Below, piece after piece: positions 43,768 to 52,939 of a stretch of 64,000 nucleotides of DNA (the stretch's first letter is position 1; every line of letters starts with the position of its first letter). The notes under the pieces are model-generated. The model did no database searches. It was not told the DNA's origin and saw only the letters and a program-made list of their open reading frames with translations. The stretch comes from an uncultured Acidobacteriaceae bacterium (GTDB lineage Bacteria > Acidobacteriota > Terriglobia > Terriglobales > Acidobacteriaceae), in NCBI GenBank assembly GCA_903849645.1, contig CAINJJ010000009.1:248001-312000 (forward strand), in the 5' to 3' direction. Both the position numbers and the translations under genes were made by a program.

Positions 43768-45135
43768 ATGGGTATTCAGGAAAGGAGCTTTGGACAATTG
43801 CGACTTATCTTGCTGACTGCACTCTTTGTGACCATGGGCAACGCGGCGGGAGGTCAGACGGAGACCTTCTTCAGTGTGCCGGCAGCGGACGCTCCCGAAC
43901 TTGCGGCGCGCGGTGCCTATTCCGTGGGTGTGCGCACCCTTGAGATCAAGAATCCCAACCAGGTCGATATTCTCAGTTTCGACAAGACTACCGGGAAAGC
44001 GCCCGTTTACCAGCGCCCGCTGAAGATCGAGGTCTGGTATCCGGCCACGATTCCAGCCGGAGCGCAGGAGCGCACGGTCTATGAGATGGGCTTCCCAAGT
44101 GGGGGCAGCGGATTTGAAGGCGTCCCCAAGGCGTTCTCTGTATTGGGCAAGGCGCTGCGGGATGCACCGCCGGTGAAAGGGGGGCCGTTTCCGCTGGTGA
44201 TTGTGTCGCACGGATATCCAGGCTCGCGTTACTTTCTCACTTACCTTTCTGAAAACCTCGCTTCGAAGGGTTACATTGTTGCGGCCATCGACCATACCGA
44301 TTCGGTATTCGGTGCGGAGAAGGCGTTTCAAAGCACTGTGCTCAATCGCGCCAGCGACCAGTTGTTCACCATGGCCGCACTGGAGGATTTGGCTGGGCAG
44401 TCCGGCCATTTCCTGAATGGGATTCTCGATAGCTCGCGTGTGGCGGTTGTCGGCTACTCCATGGGTGGTTATGGGTCGCTTGCAAGTGCCGGCGCGGGAT
44501 ACAGCCCGACCTCGATGGGGCATGGATTCGTGCCGGGAGGCTACTTCGCGGATTGGGAAGAAGGAAGCCCGAAGTATCAGGCACGGCTCAGGAAAGAACT
44601 CCGGGCAGTCGTTGCAATTTCGCCCTGGGGCTCACAGGCGCCATACAACTCATGGGACGCGGCAGGGTTGGCCGGGATTCACATTCCGATGCTGGTGATT
44701 GCCGGCGACCAGGACGATGTCTCCGACTATGCCCATGGAATCAAGCCAGCCTTCGAAAAGGCTGTGCACTCTGACCGCTGCATGCTGGTGTACGAGAATG
44801 CGCGGCACAATGTGGGGGGCAATCCAGCGCCGGCAGAGGCCTTGCCCAACTTTGTAACGCGCGAATTCTTCGAGGAGCCAGTTTGGCGCAAGGATCGGAT
44901 CACGGCCATCAATCAGCATTTCATCACGGCCTTTCTTGACCTGACCTTGAAAGGGGATGAAAGCAGAAGAGCCTACTTGCACGTGGCTCCTGAGATTTCA
45001 AACGAGGGCAAATGGCCGCTCCCGCCGGGCGCATCCGTTGGGGCTAAACTCAGCGATGGAACAGGCTATTGGAAGGGCTTCCAGCGACGGTGGGCCCTTG
45101 GGCTGGAGATGCACTGCTCGGCGGCAACGCAGTGA
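43768..45135 (+). CDS. Exported alpha/beta-hydrolase (PAF-acetylhydrolase/dienelactone-hydrolase-like)
   Basis: A 455-residue secreted hydrolase. The core has an oxyanion region VIVSHGYPGSR, nucleophile elbow VVGYSMGGYGS (Ser231), a probable acid in VIAGDQDDV, and catalytic His in ENARHNVGG. An N-terminal extension (IKNPNQVDILSF, KIEVWYPA) is typical of PAF-acetylhydrolase-like esterases. The start is uncertain: ATG 43768 lacks a clear ribosome binding site, whereas the in-frame TTG at 43798 has AAGGAG 10 bp upstream and still yields a signal peptide. It follows GH97 by 28 bp, so it may remove ester groups such as acetyl from the same glycan. Confidence 0.8.
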   Translation: MGIQERSFGQLRLILLTALFVTMGNAAGGQTETFFSVPAADAPELAARGAYSVGVRTLEIKNPNQVDILSFDKTTGKAPVYQRPLKIEVWYPATIPAGAQERTVYEMGFPSGGSGFEGVPKAFSVLGKALRDAPPVKGGPFPLVIVSHGYPGSRYFLTYLSENLASKGYIVAAIDHTDSVFGAEKAFQSTVLNRASDQLFTMAALEDLAGQSGHFLNGILDSSRVAVVGYSMGGYGSLASAGAGYSPTSMGHGFVPGGYFADWEEGSPKYQARLRKELRAVVAISPWGSQAPYNSWDAAGLAGIHIPMLVIAGDQDDVSDYAHGIKPAFEKAVHSDRCMLVYENARHNVGGNPAPAEALPNFVTREFFEEPVWRKDRITAINQHFITAFLDLTLKGDESRRAYLHVAPEISNEGKWPLPPGASVGAKLSDGTGYWKGFQRRWALGLEMHCSAATQ

Positions 45136-45200
45136 GTGAACTTGCTCTCAGGGTTTCAGGCGTAATCGCCCTGGTTCGATCGGATTAAACAACCTTATGT

Positions 45201-45218
45201 AAAAGCCATCGGAATGGC
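45201..45218 (-). terminator. Weak terminator-like hairpin after the PD40/TPR gene
   Basis: On the minus strand GCCAT-TCCG-ATGGC is followed by TTTTAC. The stem is only 5 bp, so termination would be weak. It lies 24 bp after the stop of the last gene in the minus-strand glycan operon, in the 106-bp convergent spacer. Confidence 0.3.
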
Positions 45219-45241
45219 ATGCATTCTGGCCGGAAATAGAA

Positions 45242-48115
45242 TCACGGCTGACGGATTGGAGTCTTCGCGCGAAATAGTTCGCTGCGGCTGCCCAGCGTTG
45301 TTGCGAGCTGGGTTTTCCCTTCCTGGCTTGCCAGGTCAGTTGCACGCTGTTCCAATTGAAGCGCTCTGTCGAAGGCGCCCGTTTCCGCATAGGCGGCCGC
45401 GAGTGTTCCGAGCAGAACCGGGTCGCGTCCAGAGGTTAGTTGCACGGCGTGTTCGGCCAAGCTAGTCGCCTCGTTTCCGTTCCGAAGCAGGGCGTTAGGC
45501 GAAGTTGCAAGGAACCATGCAGTTTCATTCAACACCTGGAGGTTGTCGGGATCGGTCGCGAGCGCGCGCCGCCAGTGCGCCAGTCCTTCAGCTTCCCGAC
45601 TTTCCAAGACCAGGACCATCCCTAGATAAGAATGCGCCTCCACCATGTTGGGCGATAGTTGCAGCGCCTCTTCAAACTTCGCAATCGCCTGCTCTGTATG
45701 CCCTGATTCCACCAAAGCAGCTCCCAGTTCAGTGCATAACTCTGCGCTTTTAGGGCTCAGCTCCAAAGCTTTTTCCAGGTGCGGAACTGCCTGATCGGGA
45801 TGGTTGTCCAGGAGTAGCGCATGCCCCAGGTTTCTTTGCGCGCCGGCGTTGCCGCCATCCAATTCCACGGACTTACTGAAATCCGCAATGGCTTCATCGA
45901 TCTTCCCTTGCCTTGCCTGGAGCGACCCCAGGTTGTTGTAGGCGTCAGCATACTTGGTGTCGAGCTCGATAGCCTGGCGATATTGTTCAGCAGCCTCGTC
46001 AAGATGACCTGTCGATGCCAGCGCGAAGCCAAGGTTGTTGTGCGCCTGGGAGTAGCCTGAATTGATTGCGAGCGCTTCCCTGAACTCCCCAATAGCTGTG
46101 TCGACCTGGTGGTTGTCAAGGAGCGCAAGGCCAAGGTTATTGTGCGCCTCGCTGTAGCGCGGGCTATCCGCCAGCGCCTTTCGATAAGACTCGATAGCTC
46201 CCGCGGTAAAGCCTTCCCCCGCCAGCGCCATCCCGAGGTTGTTTTCCGCTTCAGGGTATTGTGTCTTGATTGACAGTGCCTTGCGGAATTCGGCTATTGC
46301 CTCCTGTGTCTTGCCCAGGCGGGCCAAAGTCTGCCCGAAACTATTGTGAACACGCGCATCGCCGGGGCTCATCGAGATAGCCTTGATCCACTCCGGAACG
46401 GCAGCTCCGTACTGTCCACTCTTTGCCAGATCGGCAGCCATGTCGAATTGCGCATAAAACTCGACGGCTGGGGTAGCGATATGTTGAATTCCGCTCGGCT
46501 CCACGTTCACGAATTCGGGGATATTCGCCGCTCGATTCGCAGCAGTCGAGTTCTCGATAAGAATTGCCGGAGTATCGTTGCCATCGGCATCGATATGTGT
46601 CAGGAAAAGCTGCGTATATGGCGAGCGGCTCTTGGAGGAAAACACCAGCCAGCGGCTATTGGGGCTGAAGGAATGCCAGGAGTTCATCAACGCCGTATTG
46701 CAGGTCATTCGGCGAGCCTGCCCACCCGCTGCTGGAACGATGTAAAGCTGGCCGTCGGGGCGCATCAGTTGCCCGTTATGGGCCTGAACGAAAACAATCC
46801 ACTTGCCATCGGGAGAGACCTTTGCGAAGCTGTTGCTCATCCCGTTTCGCGAAGCGCCCTGAATCGGCTCAGCAACTCCTCCTTTTCCATCATTGAATGG
46901 AATGCGATACAGATCATACTGGATCGGAACTTCAGCAGGATCGTTGGCATAGGCGGCCATATTGCCGTCCGCTGGAAATGGATCTTTGGCCTCTGCTCTT
47001 GCAAACACCAGGTACTTTCCATCGGGGCTCCAAACGGCACTGGCCTGCACATAGCGCGGATCGTCTGCGCCGGGCAGAGGTCGCAGCTTCCTTGCATCGC
47101 GGTCATACCACGCCAGGATTCCACGCGTTGGATAGAACACCTGCAGGAAGCGATAATCCTTGAAGTTGGCTACGTAGTAAAACTGCGAACTCGTGGTTTC
47201 GTGCGGCCGGATCGTGGTTACCACGTGGTGTCCATCAGGCGAGACCTGCGACATGAAACCGACGCGCACTGGACTGCCCGCTTCCGTTGGGAAGGAAGAC
47301 CATGAAATCATGTCCTCGTCGCGGATGACCATCTTCTTCCGCACGGGCACCATCGCGTACAGGCCCTTGTCATTCTGTGGCCCGTCCATGTCCAGGCCAA
47401 GTGTTTTGCCATCGCCCGAAAATGAGTGACAATTGGCGCATGTATGCAGGCCTGTCATCACAACATGGCTGCTGCTGTCATTCAGATTGCGCATCCGCCA
47501 AGCGATTAACGGAACCGCGCCGCTGGCGAGCGGTTTGATGAATCCCTTCTCCGTCTCCGAGGGCATGAGCGGCACGTCGCGATAGAAAATGGGCGCGTCC
47601 ACCGGGTCGGCTGACACATGAATGCGCATAGCTCCGCTCGATACCAGCTCGGTGAATATGTTGTTAGCATAGCCTCGAATGGAAATCGTGACGGGACCCG
47701 CCCCCGCTCGCTTTTCGATCGATGCCCATGTTGCAGCATCGGGTTTCCAGGTATGCGCCGCGGCTTGCTCAGGTGTGAGTTCCGGCAACTTGTTGGTGAT
47801 TGAAATGCAGCGCTTGTCTATCTCCCCAACCTGTAGACGCTCGCCCTTTGAGGTGAGATGAATCGCGGGCAAATCCTCTGCAAACGACACATCGATCTTC
47901 CAGATATTGGCTTCGGGAGAAGGATCACGCCAGAGAAACGTGGGCGGCGCAAAGTTCGGAGGAAAAACCGATTCGTTGAGCGGATAGTCGATGATGATTC
48001 GCTCTGGGCCGTTCGCAGCGTGTACAACAGCCATCCCCAGCCCAACCATGAGGGGAAGAGCAATCGCAGACTTGATCGCGGTGGCTTGGGTCAAAGACGA
48101 CATGGCTCGCCACAT
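45242..48115 (-). CDS. Exported PD40 beta-propeller plus TPR protein with a CxxCH site
   Basis: A 957-residue protein: signal or anchor segment (about residues 10-35), an N-terminal region with a single haem-like site (TCANCHSFSGDGKTLG, about residue 228), a WD40-like/PD40 beta-propeller (about 290-550; VSPDGHHVVTT, WSPDGKYLVFARA, VSPDGKWIVFVQA, FSPNSRWLVFSSK), then about ten TPR units (EAIAEFRKALSIKTQYPEAE, KAISMSPGDARVHNSFGQTL). PD40 and TPR domains are protein- or polymer-binding scaffolds, so it may organise glycan-degrading enzymes in the periplasm; no enzyme domain is seen. ATG 48115 was chosen (48103 is also possible). It is the last gene of the five-gene minus-strand operon. Confidence 0.8.
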   Translation of the reverse strand: MWRAMSSLTQATAIKSAIALPLMVGLGMAVVHAANGPERIIIDYPLNESVFPPNFAPPTFLWRDPSPEANIWKIDVSFAEDLPAIHLTSKGERLQVGEIDKRCISITNKLPELTPEQAAAHTWKPDAATWASIEKRAGAGPVTISIRGYANNIFTELVSSGAMRIHVSADPVDAPIFYRDVPLMPSETEKGFIKPLASGAVPLIAWRMRNLNDSSSHVVMTGLHTCANCHSFSGDGKTLGLDMDGPQNDKGLYAMVPVRKKMVIRDEDMISWSSFPTEAGSPVRVGFMSQVSPDGHHVVTTIRPHETTSSQFYYVANFKDYRFLQVFYPTRGILAWYDRDARKLRPLPGADDPRYVQASAVWSPDGKYLVFARAEAKDPFPADGNMAAYANDPAEVPIQYDLYRIPFNDGKGGVAEPIQGASRNGMSNSFAKVSPDGKWIVFVQAHNGQLMRPDGQLYIVPAAGGQARRMTCNTALMNSWHSFSPNSRWLVFSSKSRSPYTQLFLTHIDADGNDTPAILIENSTAANRAANIPEFVNVEPSGIQHIATPAVEFYAQFDMAADLAKSGQYGAAVPEWIKAISMSPGDARVHNSFGQTLARLGKTQEAIAEFRKALSIKTQYPEAENNLGMALAGEGFTAGAIESYRKALADSPRYSEAHNNLGLALLDNHQVDTAIGEFREALAINSGYSQAHNNLGFALASTGHLDEAAEQYRQAIELDTKYADAYNNLGSLQARQGKIDEAIADFSKSVELDGGNAGAQRNLGHALLLDNHPDQAVPHLEKALELSPKSAELCTELGAALVESGHTEQAIAKFEEALQLSPNMVEAHSYLGMVLVLESREAEGLAHWRRALATDPDNLQVLNETAWFLATSPNALLRNGNEATSLAEHAVQLTSGRDPVLLGTLAAAYAETGAFDRALQLEQRATDLASQEGKTQLATTLGSRSELFRAKTPIRQP

Positions 48116-48198
48116 GCAGTTGTCTTCAAGTCTCACTCTAGGTTTCGCCTTCCCACCGTCAGCACTCTCCAGAGGAAAAGAAGCACACAAACCAACAC

Positions 48199-50760
48199 CT
48201 ATTGTGACATCAGCAAGACCCAGTGCTGGTTAGTTGCGTCGGGGACATCCTGCGATTGATCGATGAGGCCGGTTGCTGCGTTCAGTTCCAGGTCGAGGCC
48301 ACTGTTTACATTCACGATCCTGTAAGAACCGCCTCCCAATGAAACGAGGTTCCAGCGTTCATTGAGCGCACCGGGTCCGCTGTCCTCCCATTGGTCGACG
48401 ACTCCGCCGTTTGACTGGCTTGCTCTGTTCACTTCCAGGTCAAGACCGCTGTTCACATTCACGATTCGATAAGATCCGTCACCTGCCGCCATCAGATTCC
48501 AATGTTCATTCTTTGCACCGGCAACGTCTTGATAGGTGTCAACCAAACCACCATCGGCCAGGCTAGCTGAATTCACTTCCAGGTCAAAGCCATTTTTGGA
48601 ATTCACAATTGTATAGATTCCCTGGCCTGCCGAGGGGGTCAACGAAACCACGTCGATTCGGTCAGCCACGACAGTCGATCCACTCGATGCTGGATTCATG
48701 AGGCCGGTAACGCGCACCTTCAACGTATGGGTGCCCTGTGGCAACGTGGGCGTCGCAAAAAGGAACACGTTATCCGCACCAACCGGCGCATAGGTATCGA
48801 AGTAGGTTTCGGCTCCGTTGTCCACCGAAAATGCCGCGATCCCTCCATCGGCGGCCATGGAGGCAAACACCCTCGCCTGCTGGCCACTGAATTGAACCGT
48901 GTAGTAACTGCCGGTGCTGTTGCTCCAGTGGCTGTCGTTGTCGTACCTGCCGGCCTGCGATCCGTTGTAGGTCCATGCGCCAATGTAGTTGAACTGGTTA
49001 TTGCCGGTACCGCTGGTGTTGTCGTTCACGATCATTGCCTGCGGCGCGTAGGAAGCGTTGCCGATCAAGAATGTGGTGACGGAATTTGCCGGAGCGGTAT
49101 AGCTGAAGGAACCATTCACAATGGCCACGCTGCCGAGGGAAGCGAAACTCGCCGCAGGAGATGTCTGGTAGACAGCAGCTCCGGCCCCAGCGCCGCTGAA
49201 GTTTGAGAGATGATAGGTCATATTTCGAACGGTTGAATTCCAATTTTGGGTAACGATCGCCAGCGTCTTTGTCTGTTCGTTAAACGCAGCCAGAGACTGC
49301 GGGTCCGCGATCGAGATGAATTGGAATCCGGGGCGAATAAACCTTGTGTACTGCTCGAAAATGTAGTAGGCCTCGTTCTGAGTGAAGGCTTGATTCGCAT
49401 AGTCGATGTTGACCAGGCCCGGCCAATCGGGTTGCCATATCGTCCAGGCAACGGGACGAGTCAAATTGATATCGGCCAGTATTTGATTGGAGATTTCCTG
49501 ACCTGTCGTATCGTTACTTCCCCACTCGGACATGGTCAATCGCTTGCCCTGTTGCAGAGCGGAGGTAGCCAGCGCTACGCTGCCAAGCGGGGACGCATAT
49601 CCGTGGGTATTCAGTGCGGTCATGGCGCCGAGGGTCGCGGAGTCGTAGGAATAGAATTCGTTTGCCGTGGTTTGCGCGGGGGAATTGAGAACACCCTCCT
49701 GGTACTCATCCATCGCAGCGACCTGTGTCAAGAGCCCCTTATTGACAAGCGATTTCTGCAGGTCCTGGATGGTCTGCTGTTGCCCGACAAGCGTGAATGC
49801 GGCCCCTTCCTGCTTGGTTTCTCCGGCAGGCCACCAGTTTTGTCCCGACTCGTTGAGCGGCTCCAGATGGTGGAATGTAATTCCAAAGCTGGTGTTGAAA
49901 TGATTTGCGACGGTCGTCAGGTAGTCCGCAAAGGTCCCTGATCCCGAGCCAAAGTATCCGGGTGCAAGGTTGGCGGTTCCACCCACACCGCCCTCGGATG
50001 TACCGCTGATCGTCATCCAATAGGGAGGCGAGTAAGAAGATGCCTCAAAGAGGTTAGCGCCCATGGACTGCGCGGCTGCCGCAACCCAACGCTGATTCGC
50101 ATCCTGCGTCCAATCATACGTTCCATTGGACGTCTCATAACCAGGCGTGGCATGGTACGAGGGACTTATGCATACATAGTGCGGACCGCCGGTGCCGCAA
50201 AGCGGGTCGTTTCCACCACCGATGTTATAGCGAAGATAGGTCAACCCAAGACCGGTGGCCGGACTGAACAATGCCTGCATCAGGCCAGCTTGATTCCTGG
50301 TGTTGGTCCAGCCCCCAACTGAGTTCGCAAACCAAGCCAGGGATGTACCCCATCCTTCAAAGGTTTGATTCGCCATCGAGACATCGACGTTTGCTACCAC
50401 ATCGACTGTTGAGGTAGCGGCTTTTGTCGGATCCTCAGTCGATGTGGAAGTGAGTGTGGCGACGCCTGCGATCAAAGGGAGGAAGACACCGGTCGCGCTC
50501 ACAGTTCCGATCGACGACGGACTGACCGCCCAACTCACAGTTGAACCGTAGTTGCCTGTACCCTGAACCGTCGCCGAACATTGGCTGCTTTGCCCGGTAT
50601 GAATGCTTCCAGGGGTGCAGGAAAGTGCCACAGATGAGATTGTGGGTTGATTTGCGGGCGGTGTAATGGTTCCGCCGCCGCCACCACAACCCGAGAAGAA
50701 GACCAGAAGGCTCGATGCCAATCCCAGACTTGATTGAATTCCTGCATTCCAAATTCGCAC
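48199..50760 (-). CDS. Lipoprotein GH30-type glycosidase (endo-beta-1,6-galactanase-like) with ricin-B lectin domain
   Basis: An 853-residue secreted lipoprotein. A lipobox (FFSGC, Cys25) is followed by a Gly stretch, an Ig-like Big domain (40-125), a GH30-like TIM barrel (130-520) with acid/base Glu304 (EPLNESGQNWW) and nucleophile Glu412 (RLTMSEWGS), a beta domain, a carbohydrate-binding-like domain (about 600-720) and a C-terminal ricin-B/CBM13 domain with three QxW-like repeats (NEHWNL, NERWNL, NQHWVL). The barrel resembles endo-beta-1,6-galactanases, which cut arabinogalactan side chains; glucanase or xylanase activity cannot be excluded. It starts at GTG 50760 with GGGAGG upstream. Confidence 0.82.
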   Translation of the reverse strand: MRIWNAGIQSSLGLASSLLVFFSGCGGGGGTITPPANQPTISSVALSCTPGSIHTGQSSQCSATVQGTGNYGSTVSWAVSPSSIGTVSATGVFLPLIAGVATLTSTSTEDPTKAATSTVDVVANVDVSMANQTFEGWGTSLAWFANSVGGWTNTRNQAGLMQALFSPATGLGLTYLRYNIGGGNDPLCGTGGPHYVCISPSYHATPGYETSNGTYDWTQDANQRWVAAAAQSMGANLFEASSYSPPYWMTISGTSEGGVGGTANLAPGYFGSGSGTFADYLTTVANHFNTSFGITFHHLEPLNESGQNWWPAGETKQEGAAFTLVGQQQTIQDLQKSLVNKGLLTQVAAMDEYQEGVLNSPAQTTANEFYSYDSATLGAMTALNTHGYASPLGSVALATSALQQGKRLTMSEWGSNDTTGQEISNQILADINLTRPVAWTIWQPDWPGLVNIDYANQAFTQNEAYYIFEQYTRFIRPGFQFISIADPQSLAAFNEQTKTLAIVTQNWNSTVRNMTYHLSNFSGAGAGAAVYQTSPAASFASLGSVAIVNGSFSYTAPANSVTTFLIGNASYAPQAMIVNDNTSGTGNNQFNYIGAWTYNGSQAGRYDNDSHWSNSTGSYYTVQFSGQQARVFASMAADGGIAAFSVDNGAETYFDTYAPVGADNVFLFATPTLPQGTHTLKVRVTGLMNPASSGSTVVADRIDVVSLTPSAGQGIYTIVNSKNGFDLEVNSASLADGGLVDTYQDVAGAKNEHWNLMAAGDGSYRIVNVNSGLDLEVNRASQSNGGVVDQWEDSGPGALNERWNLVSLGGGSYRIVNVNSGLDLELNAATGLIDQSQDVPDATNQHWVLLMSQ

Positions 50761-50835
50761 TTGGCGCCACCGCCTCCCGATTATCGGTTCCCGTTTTGCA
50801 CACCTCGCGAATCAAGAGACTGACCTCCTTGCAAA

Positions 50836-50857
50836 TTGCCCGGAGCATCCCGGGCAA
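50836..50857. other. Hairpin between GH59 and GH30 genes
   Basis: TTGCCCGG and CCGGGCAA form a perfect 8-bp stem with a 6-nt loop in the 160-bp spacer. Only TTT follows on the minus strand, so it is a poor terminator; it may tune relative expression or protect the 3' end of the upstream transcript. Confidence 0.35.
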
Positions 50858-50920
50858 GGGATACTTTCCCCGCGATGCTCCGAAATTGCAAAGAGGCCAA
50901 CATCTCTTGACAAGATTCCG

Positions 50921-52927
50921 TCAGGGAGTCACCTTCAGATTATCGAATTGAATGTGGTCCCATTCCGAGCCAAGGGCAAACATACCGTGCGAGTGGGCCA
51001 GACTATCGACTGATGCGATTACCGTGCCATCCACGGAGGCCTTGATCTCCGCTCCGCGGAAGCGCAACTCCAGATGGTGCCACTGAAGCGGGTCCAACTT
51101 GATTGATCCCGCCGCTAGGGTTACAACAGGCTTCTTGAATTCAGCCGAAAGCAGCTCCCACGTCCCGTCGGGCTTGACGCGCAAGACATAGCCGCTCGGC
51201 CAGCGGGCATTGCCATCCTGAAAGACATCCGCGGAGTCGATGCGTCCCATGAGTGCTGCCGGAGTTGAGGTGAGGAAGTGGATGTCTGTCGATACGGTGT
51301 AGTCTGTCGAGGCTGAATCGCCAGCGAGGGTAAACGGATCGGGCAATGGACCCCAGGGGACCGGCTTCATGGAGATGACCTGCTCCAGGCACTGCCCTGG
51401 GCGTCCTTCGCAGGGACGAATCTCGAATGCGCCATCCTGATCGGAAAGATACTTTGGCACGTGCTGCAAGGCGGGTCCTTCGAAGTCATCCGCGTATGAC
51501 AGTGGAAATGTTTCCGCGGGCGGCGGTGCTGCCGCACCCTTGCCTTGTCCGGTGGTTGTTGTCATTGAATAGAGCGAATCAGGATCGAAAGTATACTCAA
51601 AGTTCCCATTCACCGGCTGCAGGCTGGCAACATGCTCGAAGATGTGAGTGCTATTGGTTTCCCAGACATGAACCACTGTCGCAGCAAGGCCACCTGCGAG
51701 TCGGAACGAGACGGCCTGCGGATGCTTGGCTCCAATGGTCTCAACGATCGTGCTCCAGTTTCTTTTGTCAGTGGAGCGCAGTGCGACGTAACTACCCTTC
51801 CCCGGGAGGTAACCGGAAGCAGAGTCGAGGTACTGCCAACCCGGCTGAGCAAACTGCGTTGTATGCGCTGTCACCCAGATGGTGGATTGGACATCATAAT
51901 GTCCGGACCATGGCGTGTTGGCATACATGAGGCCGGAGTTTGGAGCGGCCAGGTTGTCATAATAGGAGGTAACGGGGCTCCAAATCTCGGTAGACGTGAG
52001 TGTGCCTTCAAGATAGTTCTGGTTGTAAAGATGAGCGAGAATGCGACCACCAATCGGCCAGTCGCGACTCAAGATGGGGCCGCCTCCGGAATTGGGCTGA
52101 TCTTCGCTTGACCACAGGGGCTTGCCTGTCTTGCGCGCGGCATCTGTGGTGGTTATCTTGCCGTCAACAAGTGGATAGTGCACACCGATCACTTGAATCG
52201 CAGCGGCCAGTTCCGGGTCCTTCAGGATTTCGTCCGCAATGGCCCATTGTCCCGCGCCTTCGCCCGGGTACTCATCGCAGCAAACGATTTTTGTATCAAC
52301 GCCGGCTGCCCGGAGTTGGCGATGCAGTTCCTTGACGTAAGGAAGGTCGAAGACCTTTTCATTCCAGACACCGGAATAAGCAATATCGATGGAGTAGTCG
52401 CGCTTCGCGGTCTTGATAAAGTCAGCGACATATTCGGCCATCTTTGCGGTGTATAGCGTGTCTTTGCCGACCCATCCCGGCGCGCCCCAGGGGAGAATCT
52501 CAAGAACTATGTTCGGGTTGCGCTTATGCGCCTCCACCATCAACCACCATTCGTAACCACGCGTCGAGTCGTGGTCCGTTGGGGTTCGCATGTGGCTGGG
52601 CTCCGAGCCATCGGTGGAGTTCACATCCGCTCCGATTTCCACCTTGAGATGCTGAAGCGCTGCTCCATATCCGGGCTTGAACAGGTAGTCCAGGATCTGG
52701 CTGCGCTCCGGTTCCGGGTAATCAATTAAAAGGCGCGAGGAAGCTCCCGCGCTTGCCGCCCCAATACCGTCGAAGACTCTGCCTTTGCTGGATCCGTCCA
52801 GGATTACAGTTGCAGGCTGGCTGTGCGCGGTCGCAGCGACAAGGCAGAGACCCACCCAAAAGGCCAGGAGTGTGAGCCTGCGTGAACCTGTTCCCGTTCC
52901 ATCGAACTTCATTTTGTCTGTGCGCAT
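50921..52927 (-). CDS. GH59 galactocerebrosidase-like beta-galactosidase
   Basis: A 668-residue exported enzyme. VFDGIGAASAGASSRLLIDY and ILDYLFKPGYGAALQHLKVE closely resemble the GH59 family, whose best known member is mammalian galactocerebrosidase (GALC). The acid/base is Glu190 in SGVWNEK and the nucleophile Glu275 in PLWSSED, both in the expected context. The C-terminal 200 residues (from YADDFEGPALQ to DHIQFDNLKV) form a concanavalin-like lectin domain, as in GALC, so the full architecture is kept. Family members release beta-linked galactose from glycolipids or glycans. The signal peptide is at about residues 15-36. ATG 52927 has AGGAG 6 bp upstream. It lies 12 bp after the MFS gene. 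Confidence 0.9.
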   Translation of the reverse strand: MRTDKMKFDGTGTGSRRLTLLAFWVGLCLVAATAHSQPATVILDGSSKGRVFDGIGAASAGASSRLLIDYPEPERSQILDYLFKPGYGAALQHLKVEIGADVNSTDGSEPSHMRTPTDHDSTRGYEWWLMVEAHKRNPNIVLEILPWGAPGWVGKDTLYTAKMAEYVADFIKTAKRDYSIDIAYSGVWNEKVFDLPYVKELHRQLRAAGVDTKIVCCDEYPGEGAGQWAIADEILKDPELAAAIQVIGVHYPLVDGKITTTDAARKTGKPLWSSEDQPNSGGGPILSRDWPIGGRILAHLYNQNYLEGTLTSTEIWSPVTSYYDNLAAPNSGLMYANTPWSGHYDVQSTIWVTAHTTQFAQPGWQYLDSASGYLPGKGSYVALRSTDKRNWSTIVETIGAKHPQAVSFRLAGGLAATVVHVWETNSTHIFEHVASLQPVNGNFEYTFDPDSLYSMTTTTGQGKGAAAPPPAETFPLSYADDFEGPALQHVPKYLSDQDGAFEIRPCEGRPGQCLEQVISMKPVPWGPLPDPFTLAGDSASTDYTVSTDIHFLTSTPAALMGRIDSADVFQDGNARWPSGYVLRVKPDGTWELLSAEFKKPVVTLAAGSIKLDPLQWHHLELRFRGAEIKASVDGTVIASVDSLAHSHGMFALGSEWDHIQFDNLKVTP

Positions 52928-52939
52928 TTGACGCTCCTA

